DNA of 64,000 nucleotides from Morinoia aosen (taxonomy: Eukaryota > Arthropoda > Malacostraca > Amphipoda > Talitridae): contig CM059567.1 in the NCBI GenBank assembly GCA_030386875.1, positions 59,132,020-59,196,019 of the forward strand, given 5' to 3'. Below the pieces are notes generated by a model, which was not told the DNA's origin, made no database searches, and saw only the letters and a list, made by a program, of their open reading frames with translations. Shown piece after piece: positions 61,801 to 64,000 of this stretch. The position numbers were made by a program, and so were the translations under genes. Numbering within the stretch: the first letter of the stretch is position 1; every line of letters begins with the position of its first letter.

Positions 61801-62045
61801 CCACTGCTCGATGAGTACTGAGAGGAGCTGGAAAACGATCGGTTTTCTTGCTGGACGATCCGTTTAGTCGGTCCTCCATCTCGAGCCATTTCATTCACGA
61901 GTGACTGAAAATCGGCCTCTACATCCTTCAAATCTCCGTCAGGAGTCTTAAGATGAAACGAATGTTGCACTGACTGCTGGGATTGATAGCTTTGCGTCAT
62001 CATCGAATGAGATGACTGCTGCTGACTTATTACTGAAGTAGCCAT
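16730..62045 (-). CDS. CAP: CAP (Cbl-associated protein / SORBS family adaptor), nine coding exons, 3' end outside window
   Basis: Spliced gene model read from the sequence: join of complement 60380-62045, 42002-42121, 37231-37316, 32952-33075, 27795-27869, 26483-26619, 22490-22559, 20769-20804 and 16730-16865. Every exon is bounded by AG and GT on the minus strand, and the junction phases (1,1,0,1,1,0,1,1,2) all agree, giving about 816 residues with no stop. The diagnostic part is the SoHo domain (about residues 715-760), with KIEGVGPTTVDGVPVSLKT in one exon and GDWYRKMFDSLHKVKD in the next. It matches the vertebrate SORBS pattern GPTDESGIP...WYKTMFKQIH. Family members are cytoskeletal adaptors at integrin/vinculin adhesions; in flies CAP acts at muscle attachments and chordotonal organs. 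The C-terminal SH3 domains are not encoded here, so the model is partial. The introns are large (the first is about 18 kb) and full of repeats. Confidence 0.85.
16871..17325. repeat. 30-bp tandem array abutting CAP exon 9 acceptor
   Basis: Core units agaaccaatcaattggctga + atatttagga, about 8 good and 6 diverged copies. The first unit overlaps the exon 9 splice acceptor region and the last unit (17280-17320, cagtaggcaacacgg) resembles that acceptor region (cagtgggcaacaata, 16870-16884). The reading frames of about 60-115 residues on both strands are repeat translation. Confidence 0.9.
17326..18699. other. intron, nothing recognised
   Basis: AT-rich single-copy sequence between the 30-bp and 33-bp arrays; no ORF, repeat or motif I can support. 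Confidence 0.5.
18700..19535. repeat. 33-bp tandem array (about 25 copies), two subfamilies
   Basis: Unit gtccgttggatatatagtgc + gtaatctaatata. The first about 17 units read gttggatatat (some ctttggatat), the last about 8 read gtagaatatat, a sharp switch near 19268. Each unit has a TAATCT homeodomain-type core. Confidence 0.95.
19536..22261. other. CAP introns around micro-exon 8
   Basis: Apart from exon 8 (20769-20804) I see only AT-rich intron sequence. A 120-codon minus frame at 20962-21324 has no recognisable family. Confidence 0.5.
20769..20804 (-). CDS. CAP: CAP exon 8: micro-exon
   Basis: A 36-nt micro-exon after tattttcttgcag and before gtacag. Joined to exon 7 it gives DDFVTVKYKVPR plus one base. 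Support comes from the exact phase on both sides and good splice sites; the exon is too short to be recognised by coding statistics. Its length is a multiple of three, so it could be skipped without a frame change. Confidence 0.72.
22262..22470. repeat. two-copy repeat (about 105 bp) next to CAP exon 7 donor
   Basis: gtgggatatgtatttttgct... and gtgggggtatgtatttttgct..., both continuing to ggcaaaaatgaggga and gaaagggtatt. It stops about 20 bp from the exon 7 donor. Confidence 0.85.
22490..22559 (-). CDS. CAP: CAP exon 7: second half of SoHo domain
   Basis: A 70-nt exon after gcttttctccag and before gtgagt. It reads GVKSEYQGDWYRKMFDSLHK, then VKD plus one base. The W-Y-x-x-M-F-x-x-x-H core equals the WYKTMFKQIH core of vertebrate SORBS1/2/3, which makes this the strongest single identity signal in the window. 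The phase fits exon 6 exactly. Just past the donor is a two-copy repeat of about 105 bp (22262-22470). Confidence 0.88.
22560..24512. other. CAP intron 6 (3' part), with GC-rich block
   Basis: Mostly AT-rich. A GC-rich block at 23760-23985 is open on both strands (for example DPFEPKYDIDIGQSATSVSV on minus, with a basic tail) but matches no family I know and has no fitting splice phase. At 24050-24115 gctaccg/gcagctac repeats form short hairpins. Confidence 0.4.
24513..24856. repeat. 18-bp tandem array (about 19 copies)
   Basis: Unit tcaccaattcaattaatt. The 206-codon plus frame across it (NSINFT repeats) is repeat translation because 18 is a multiple of three. Confidence 0.93.
24860..26284. 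other. CAP intron 6 (5' part)
   Basis: Single-copy AT-rich sequence; the 111-codon plus frame at 25617-25952 has no recognised family and no supporting splice context. Confidence 0.45.
26285..26482. repeat. array containing copies of CAP exon 6 donor site
   Basis: About three units of roughly 60-70 bp: aagctatcggtccccaatag, aacattgcactcacggtctt, tagaatggaa. The actcacggtctt part is the reverse of AAGACC|gtgagt, the true donor at 26482. Copies lie at 26319-26330 and, with one change, 26449-26460. Confidence 0.8.
26483..26619 (-). CDS. CAP: CAP exon 6: first half of SoHo domain
   Basis: A 137-nt exon after cacccaccaag and before gtgagt. It reads LYTIKREYESEDEDSGSSRR, then FAVLGPRKIEG, then VGPTTVDGVPVSLKT, ending in phase 0. 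The G-V/I-GPT-x-x-x-G-V/I-P signature is the start of the sorbin homology domain, which in this family directs proteins to membrane rafts and adhesion partners. The exon is flanked on both sides by tandem arrays that contain copies of its own donor (26285-26482) and acceptor (26599-27045). Confidence 0.88.
26599..27045. repeat. array with duplicated CAP exon 6 acceptor
   Basis: The exon 6 start and acceptor (26599-26668) recur at 26969-27040 with about 80% identity (tcccgcttgatggtgtacac against tcccgcttggcggtgcacac, then ttggtggg and ccatccatagg). Between them lie about five 46-bp units (ggaaatgaggatggagtcga). A shorter copy lies at 26905-26945. Confidence 0.82.
27046..29670. other. CAP introns around exon 5
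   Basis: Apart from exon 5 (27795-27869) no gene or array was recognised. Open frames of 90-104 codons on the minus strand at 28339-28653 and 29185-29457 have no family match. Confidence 0.45.
27795..27869 (-). CDS. CAP: CAP exon 5
   Basis: A 75-nt exon after gtcccacacag and before gtaagg. Joined to exon 4 it reads KKREGHIPSKRPEYLQGDDS and continues SFYKPSDK. A second AG two bases further in would break the phase. Short, polar, with Tyr residues in potential motif context. It lies about 1.2 kb upstream of the SoHo exon. Two larger open frames overlap it; they are alternative reading frames. Confidence 0.78.
29671..29845. mobile_element. piggyBac-like MITE (copy 2)
   Basis: TTAA then cactttgcatgcggtacggc, a classical piggyBac-like start. 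The far end reads in reverse actcgttgactgcgatagg, an imperfect inverted repeat of it. Internal sequence matches copies at 2414 and 40046. Confidence 0.5.
29846..32951. other. CAP intron 4 (5' part)
   Basis: AT-rich. Small direct repeats at 30050-30135 (aaatttgtt-aaaaaacaaaaaatg) and 30680-30770 (gcaaaatactggtgaggaaaa). No gene recognised; the 79-codon plus frame at 31786-32025 is unsupported. Confidence 0.45.
32952..33075 (-). CDS. CAP: CAP exon 4
   Basis: A 124-nt GC-rich exon. Two acceptors are possible: cacacag at 33076, which gives phase 0 (EHVAAPRPEESFAWKDREAE) and agrees with exon 3, and a more pyrimidine-rich tttttcag further upstream (exon would start near 33092), which would need a different phase. 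I chose the first for phase. The exon ends LLQKKR plus one base before gtacgt at 32951. The sequence is a charged linker. The intron upstream is an array that contains copies of this exon start (33060-33700). Confidence 0.78.
33060..33705. repeat. array of about 229-bp units derived from CAP exon 4 boundary
   Basis: The exon 4 start plus upstream intron (gccacatgctcctgtgtggt, gcactgaaaaactcttacaa, aggttgcttaaaacct) recurs near 33188, 33418 and 33648. The segment ttggcagggaagccacatgct appears at 33178 and 33410. The copies keep the exon-like gagcatgtggc stretch, but the acceptor AG at that position is altered. Confidence 0.75.
33706..34904. other. CAP intron 3, unassigned
   Basis: No gene recognised. 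Two or three faint ggcactgcaaaaatgc / ggaattgcaaaaatgc repeats at 33840-33965 may extend the neighbouring array. Confidence 0.4.
34905..35225. repeat. about 32-bp degenerate array
   Basis: Units actgcgtataaattcaaata + gtgaacactaa, with a second type gcgtataaataaactgtcta; about nine copies. Confidence 0.8.
35295..36655. repeat. 29-bp tandem array (about 47 copies)
   Basis: Unit gttatctgagctgcaggaac + atcactgca, very uniform. Each unit has a GATA-factor core (ttatct = agataa) and CTGCAG palindromes. Open frames (SYLSCRNIT) are repeat translation. Confidence 0.96.
36730..37230. repeat. about 115-bp degenerate array reaching CAP exon 3 donor
   Basis: Units tcaacgtgttttgaaaaatt + atgcaaggaac... 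about five copies. The last two units align through tagtaattattga, gaagtt-aca, and tacctga, so the unit before the exon holds a copy of the donor (cag|gtaccc) near 37134. Confidence 0.7.
37231..37316 (-). CDS. CAP: CAP exon 3
   Basis: An 86-nt, GC-rich exon in AT-rich flanks, after ccccttacag and before gtatct. With the carried G it reads AGSASPSLGRKEYRKVAYDG followed by STLRRRPSQ, ending in phase 0. The basic KEYRKVAYDGSTLRRR stretch is the only frame that joins both neighbours. Both flanks are minisatellite-like. The donor side is copied in the array at about 36730-37230. Confidence 0.8.
37317..37551. repeat. left remnant of 76-bp array family
   Basis: Diverged units (cagcaccctaatttcatcag, taattaacatagaatacgaa, ggcggcaccctacctctaac) of the same family as 39240-39965, starting within about 10 bp of the exon 3 acceptor and interrupted by the Penelope-like pair. 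Confidence 0.65.
37605..37644 (-). ncRNA. hammerhead-like ribozyme core, left arm
   Basis: CTGATGA, then an 8-bp stem II (CGGCTAGA/TCTAGCCG), then GAAA, then gcttgggtc: the conserved hammerhead core as found at Penelope-like element ends. A pairing stem I is not obvious. Confidence 0.55.
39132..39171 (+). ncRNA. hammerhead-like ribozyme core, right arm
   Basis: Mirror of the left-arm motif with a changed stem II loop (gata in place of gcta) and an intact stem, so the paired part is retained in both arms. Confidence 0.55.
39240..39965. repeat. 76-bp tandem array (about 9 copies)
   Basis: Unit taattagcatagaatacaaa, aagaacctttcaagtaggat, agaatagaatatggcggtac, cttatctccaacac. Very uniform except the ends. 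Confidence 0.93.
40046..40276. mobile_element. piggyBac-like MITE (copy 3), TTAA on both sides
   Basis: TTAA (40046) then tactttcactgagaaggg; the other end reads in reverse acacgtttctggcggcggg before TTAA (40273-40276). Inverted-repeat similarity actttcactg/acgtttctgg. Contains ccaccggtggtcacc like copy 1. Confidence 0.55.
40287..40475. repeat. 60-bp repeat, three copies
   Basis: gaaccctacttcccaactct + aagcggtaacaaagaaagtt, then gccagttacata. Confidence 0.85.
40600..41100. repeat. about 170-200 bp repeat, three diverged copies
   Basis: cgaataatgtttgttattaa, gtgcctagaga, cctcgttatacttcattatg, gagccgtggtag, agaattagtttggggaatta recur in order. The 117-codon plus frame here is repeat translation. 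Confidence 0.75.
41510..41660. repeat. gtcatcgaaacaaag repeat
   Basis: Five or six variants of cagtcatcgaaacgaagttg / gaacaaatttgtcat. Confidence 0.7.
41752..41976. mobile_element. hAT MITE, 25 bp from CAP exon 2 donor
   Basis: Starts CAGTGGTGTTTAACCTGGG and ends GGTTAAGAACCACTG, the typical hAT terminal repeat. Flanked by cactactg (41744-41751) and ctctattg (41977-41984), an 8-bp target duplication with two mismatches. No transposase. Confidence 0.7.
42002..42121 (-). CDS. CAP: CAP exon 2
   Basis: A 120-nt exon after tttgcag at 42122 and before gtaagc at 42001. The single C left by exon 1 plus its first two bases gives Arg, and the frame reads RVWSPGSRSDRSSRDDG, then a segment ending in FGDVPQVWTPSR with one base over. 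It is polar linker sequence with a WSPGSR...WTPSR symmetry. The phase fits exon 1 and the next exon exactly, with no gap needed. An hAT MITE (41752-41976) lies only about 25 bp past the donor. Confidence 0.8.
42449..42635 (+). mobile_element. Helitron-like non-autonomous element (copy 2)
   Basis: Starts TCTATACTATAATAAGAGCC after an A, and ends ggggtggaCTAG before a T, matching the Helitron 5'-TC and CTRR-3' rule with insertion between A and T. A strong 3' hairpin is not obvious, so the class is tentative. Confidence 0.45.
42640..44705. other. CAP intron 1 (3' part)
   Basis: AT-rich, no gene recognised. An 80-bp dispersed repeat lies at 43130-43215 (aacgccagcaaaattcggac ... tgtatcatggatacactgcc). 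Its relative is at 45130-45215 in the same orientation. Confidence 0.45.
44706..45063 (-). mobile_element. retroposon copy 10
   Basis: Near full length, from agattagatg to ccccctgaggg. No clear target-site duplication was seen. Confidence 0.65.
45130..45215. repeat. dispersed 80-bp repeat, second copy (partner 43130-43215)
   Basis: agacgccaggaaaattcggg, ggttgtgaagccggtatcat, agatacactgtctgctatac; about 80% like the partner. Confidence 0.6.
45916..46280 (-). mobile_element. retroposon copy 11, full length with TSD
   Basis: Full-length copy with three tail units and a complete head (ccccctgagggg). Flanked by atataattacttaaa (45901-45915) and atacaattacttaaa (46281-46295), a 15-bp duplication with one mismatch. 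Best copy for defining family ends. Confidence 0.78.
46296..47780. other. CAP intron 1, unassigned
   Basis: Contains a two-copy repeat at 47160-47400 (gtgatattatg, ccacatgaattgtgaccatc, ataaattacagca, acctacat-ggagaaata). A GC-richer patch at 47580-47680 is open on minus (KARRFGERDGETTVTPSPTT) without a fitting exon phase. Confidence 0.45.
47781..48158 (-). mobile_element. retroposon copy 12
   Basis: Older copy of the variant with an extra segment (gttcccgaacaggatcctct) in the core; ends tcctcctgaggg. Confidence 0.55.
48432..48505 (-). other. tRNA-like sequence (SINE head or tRNA pseudogene)
   Basis: The minus strand has an A-box-like tagcgtgcagtcgatagcg. About 40 bp later comes a B-box-like agttcgagtctc within a T-arm that can pair tgag/ctca. 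No complete cloverleaf was built by eye. Confidence 0.35.
48666..48874 (-). mobile_element. retroposon copy 13, truncated
   Basis: Tail half only; carries the same gttcccgcaaaggatcctgt variant as copy 12, so the two belong to one subfamily. Confidence 0.5.
48880..49584. other. CAP intron 1, nothing recognised
   Basis: AT-rich single-copy sequence; no gene, repeat or motif I can support. Confidence 0.45.
49585..49865. repeat. about 46-bp degenerate array (six copies)
   Basis: attatcctatagataagcga + gatcattaagtgcgtttcc, recurring with small changes. Confidence 0.8.
50447..50714. repeat. tatcgata-rich array
   Basis: About a dozen atcgata(c/t) motifs in units like aaatcgatacattgcagtat + cgatacgttatataa. 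Several make the palindrome gtatcgatac, close to the DREF-site core TATCGATA. Confidence 0.88.
50884..51128. repeat. 23-bp tandem array (about 10.5 copies)
   Basis: Unit gatgaaaataagatgatgtt + ggt, nearly perfect, so young. Minus frames (SPTSSYFHHQHHLIFITN) are repeat translation. Confidence 0.95.
51130..51965. other. CAP intron 1, nothing recognised
   Basis: Single-copy AT-rich sequence between the 23-bp array and retroposon copy 14. Confidence 0.45.
51966..52337 (-). mobile_element. retroposon copy 14 (old)
   Basis: Diverged copy with recognisable aggagaccaccatttagtg core and a degraded head ending acctcagagaa. Confidence 0.45.
52606..52838. repeat. 18-bp tandem array (about 13 copies)
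   Basis: Unit gatcgttgaaaaattcac; right copies near-perfect, left copies diverged. The KFTIVE / FFNDRE frames on both strands are repeat translation. Confidence 0.92.
53168..53345. repeat. atttcccactcaatacaat degenerate array
   Basis: About seven units near 25-30 bp with cactcaatacaa and gatttccc blocks. Confidence 0.75.
53560..54350. repeat. degenerate array split by retroposon copy 15
   Basis: gaagtacttgccaccct, gaaatactttcccctcctta, gaagtatgtaccccctcgaa and two cg(a)ggc-gcgctggcgaaa-gagag blocks occur on both sides of the insertion. Confidence 0.55.
53705..54058 (-). mobile_element. retroposon copy 15, inserted in a degenerate array
   Basis: Family copy splitting a degenerate minisatellite (ccttataac/gtaccac units on both sides, 53560-54350). 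Flanks gtaccactta and gcaccacactt may be a partial target-site duplication. Confidence 0.6.
54360..57615. other. CAP intron 1 (5' part) with GC-richer islands
   Basis: Islands at 54360-54510 and 56560-56830 have CpG, a cccaatcatggggc CCAAT-type motif and no coding family match; they could be alternative promoters. The longest non-CAP frame in the window (180 codons, minus, 56897-57439) is Phe/Leu-rich, with no family that I recognise. I do not call it a gene. Confidence 0.4.
56108..56175 (-). mobile_element. retroposon tail fragment (copy 16)
   Basis: Short remnant: ttataaattaatttaagct followed by fragments of the aaagcacc core. Confidence 0.3.
57616..57802. mobile_element. hAT MITE with clear TIRs and 8-bp TSD
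   Basis: CAGGGGTCTCCAAACTATGG at one end and AGTTAGGAGACCCCTG at the other. Flanks ctttagag (57608-57615) and ctctagag (57803-57810) match 7 of 8 and fit the hAT target rule NTNNNNAN. No transposase. Confidence 0.85.
57805..58904. other. GC-rich island and AT-rich intron
   Basis: 57805-57935 is GC-rich. On minus it follows a good acceptor (ttttttgcag) and is open (SAERERRHASTATSVAVASG), but its phase does not join exons 1 and 2. The AT-rich remainder has no recognisable gene. Confidence 0.35.
58905..59205. repeat. dispersed repeat, copy 2 (partner at 4240)
   Basis: ggttggtttggttaggttgt, atttataccggtacgtgaat, gagcaatttacct correspond to the first copy with an extra AT-rich segment in between. 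Confidence 0.5.
59206..60379. other. CAP intron 1 start, nothing recognised
   Basis: Single-copy intron next to the exon 1 donor; no gene or array seen. Confidence 0.5.
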
Positions 62046-62066
62046 TCCTAATTTTACCTCGCAATC
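60380..62066 (-). CDS. CAP: CAP coding exon 1: Ser/Pro-rich N-terminal region with start codon
   Basis: The exon starts after a strong acceptor (cttgttgcttcttcag, ending at 62067). It holds 21 nt of 5' UTR and then ATG at 62045-62043 (MATSVISQQQSSHS). An upstream in-frame ATG at 62099 lies in the intron and was not used. The coding part is 1666 nt, 555 codons plus one base. It ends at GCTCCCC before a perfect gtaagt donor at 60379. The protein is low complexity: Gln/Ser near the start, then a basic and acidic segment with VKKLEKQLSQEDLANS, a proline stretch PPPVKAPPPLKP that could bind SH3 domains, then Ser/Thr-rich sequence ending in KDLPKFNIKKIKPVAP. No folded domain is visible. Such N-terminal regions vary in SORBS proteins. 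Open frames on the opposite strand here are shadows. Confidence 0.85.
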
Positions 62067-62485
62067 CTGAAGAAGCAACAAGAATTGAAAGTTATTCACT
62101 TAGGCCAGTGTTTTTCGCTACATAAGCCGCTGTCAATTTTCATGAACAGGCACGATGCCAGAGTACGTCGCTTAACACGAAGTTAACGTTTTTATCCTTG
62201 GGCTGAAGCACCTGTGCTTATCACAAACCACAAATATAAACAGCACGGGGCACGCAGGTCATCACTCAACCACCGCAGTTCACTGCACCTGAACAGCCAC
62301 TCGAACTTCAGACCTCGAGATACACCAAGAACATTCGATAAACTTCCCATCCACCGTTTATGAATGAGAACACAGTGAGTAAGTAATGGAAATAAGCCTC
62401 AAAGGGAAAAGAGCGCCGAGAAGAAGGAGAGCACGACACACCGTGTGAGTGAAGTGCCAAGGCAGCCTCCGACTAAAACGGTGGG
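62067..62485 (-). other. CAP 5' leader region / upstream intron
   Basis: Between the candidate promoter and coding exon 1. It probably holds a non-coding first exon, with candidate donors such as cacag|gtgctt and cgag|gtctga. I cannot choose without transcripts. Confidence 0.35.
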
Positions 62486-62540
62486 ATTCTGAGAGAACGA
62501 GAGAGAGCCTCGGCTGGCACTCGTGCCCGTTATATTTAGA
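62486..62540 (-). promoter_or_regulatory. candidate CAP promoter
   Basis: Upstream of the first coding exon, the minus strand has an AT-rich TATA-like box (taaatataa, about 62531-62539). It is followed about 45 bp later by a tctctcagaatc initiator-like sequence within a CT-rich, GC-richer leader. The spacing is longer than the usual 30 bp. The non-coding leader between here and the acceptor at 62067 has several possible donors; I could not choose one. Confidence 0.25.
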
Positions 62541-62717
62541 CGCGACTCAAGATAGCGTCTCAGCGATCGTCCGTCCACCTGAGCTCCTCTTCTTTACTCC
62601 AAACCTGTTGCGGTGACCATACGGGCATTCCTGAGCTCCCGTCGTGGTGGTTCCCTTCTCGTGACACATCTCAGCTTAACAAATCTACAGAAACCCGTGG
62701 ATCGCGTCGACTTTCGT

Positions 62718-62912
62718 AGACCCCACTATATTTGTGGACCCCTCTACATTCGTGGACCCCCTCTGCATTCATGGATCCCCGCCATATTTAAGGACCCCCT
62801 CTATATCCATGAACCCCCCTCTACATTCGTAGACTCCTTCCACATTCGTGGATCCCTTCCACATGCATGGACTCCCTCCACATGCGGGGACCTCCACTAC
62901 ATTCGTGTTTGC
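62718..62912. repeat. about 20-bp array upstream of CAP
   Basis: About ten variants of ccctctacattcgtggac, degenerate; the 118-codon plus frame is repeat translation. It lies about 200 bp upstream of the candidate promoter. Confidence 0.85.
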
Positions 62913-64000
62913 ACACGGAGCCAAAATGAGGGTCTCGTGTATCGCCAGTATCAGAAATATCTTCGATAACTAAACTAAATCTAAAGCTGTCGAATAGAAG
63001 GTTTTGTACTACATTTGAACTCTTCGAAATTCTGTTTAACAACTCTTGTTTTTTCAAATATTACTTTAGTTAAAAAAAATTAAGTTTAGTTAAGTTAGTT
63101 TAGGTTAGTCAAAAGTTGTATATCCCAATACACACTACCGAATGAAATAAATCTTGCTTAGAAATCTCCCGTTGCAGTTCCATTAAATGATGGCGTATAT
63201 GATATTAATGAACAGAAAAAACGATACTCAGAGAGAGAAAAACAAAAAACAACCTTCCATGACCAATTATTTATATATTAATACAAAATCTTCAATTAAA
63301 CAAAATCACCGGTGTAGGAAATTCCAGAAGTACGGAGAAGCGGATGAAAGAAAAGTTTCCATGACTAATTCACTCAGAAACAAGGAATTTCAAAAAACGA
63401 AAGGGGATATAAGTAGAGAAATGTCTACCTTGTTATGTTACAAATTACGAAACGTTACAAATTCGCACAACAATGGTACGCTTCAAACAAGCATAAATAC
63501 CATCGAAGTTACACACTTAATAATTTATGATTTCCAATACCTGTTACCGTTGCTCGTGAGAGGAATGACGCGATGTAAATTAAAAATGCACATTGACTAC
63601 AACGTCCAGGGCTGCGAAATTTACTCTTGACATAACACGTCACTTGGGTCACTTTATTGGGACCCAAGGTACAGGTGTATAAGGTCTCAGCAAACCTATG
63701 TTTCCAAATTAGAAATAACTGCGCTGCATGAAACTATTCATGATTTCGTTGTCTCGGTCTCGCGACACCGAAAACATTCAAATGATTTGCGCGACTATTT
63801 CTGTCATTCACAGATCGCTTGACAAACAATGTAAAGGACCTGATTTCACTGGGCAGTCACCACTATAAACGAAGGAATGAAGAAAATTTCACCTCGTCTT
63901 CACGCTAAAGTGGACGTCTACGTGACTCAGCAAGCACCTTGCGCTGCTTGAGTGTGCAGCAAGCAGCACGGACCTGACACAACAAACACAGGGCACTCAA
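62913..64000. other. CAP upstream flank
   Basis: AT-rich. A 147-codon plus frame at 63187-63630 is Lys/Asn-rich, matches no family I recognise, and contains a partial internal duplication (tccatgac-aatt-a). Not called as a gene. Confidence 0.4.

Noticed and set aside
63060-63120. ttaggtta-like telomere repeat
   Set aside because: Only a few irregular ttagtt/ttaggt units, no tandem TTAGG.
63187-63630. 147-codon plus frame
   Set aside because: Lys/Asn-rich, no family, internal partial duplication; could be chance.

Overview
The window is 64 kb of arthropod, most probably insect, nuclear DNA. It is AT-rich with small exons far apart, introns with GT-AG ends, many minisatellites, and scattered retroposons and MITEs. 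The species cannot be told from the sequence.

One host gene is supported: the insect CAP gene (Cbl-associated protein; the SORBS/ponsin/vinexin family). It lies on the minus strand and starts near position 62.5 kb. Nine coding exons were found, and all reading-frame phases agree across the eight introns: 62045-60380, 42121-42002, 37316-37231, 33075-32952, 27869-27795, 26619-26483, 22559-22490, 20804-20769 and 16865-16730. Together they encode about 816 residues: a long Ser/Pro-rich N-terminal part, short linker exons, a SoHo (sorbin homology) domain split over two exons, and a tail with GYMSEPE and STLDRR motifs. The last exon ends in phase 2. The C-terminal SH3 exons expected for the family are not in the window, so the gene should continue past position 1.

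The remainder is intron and flank, and repeats dominate it. By hand estimate about a sixth of the window is tandem arrays, with periods of 16, 18, 23, 26, 29, 30, 33, 40, 46, 53, 70 and 76 bp. About sixteen copies of one 350-bp retroposon family are present, all in the same orientation. It has a (TAATC)n tail, and three copies have clear 13-15 bp target-site duplications. Other elements are an inverted pair of Penelope-like retroelement fossils carrying a GIY-YIG nuclease remnant and hammerhead-like ribozyme cores, two hAT MITEs, three piggyBac-like MITEs and two Helitron-like copies.

The most unusual observation is that several intronic arrays directly abut CAP exons and contain copies of the splice junction itself. 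This is seen at the donor and the acceptor of the SoHo exon (26483-26619), the acceptors of exons 32952-33075 and 16730-16865, and the donor of exon 37231-37316. The arrays therefore seem to have grown from exon-intron boundaries and now carry decoy splice sites.
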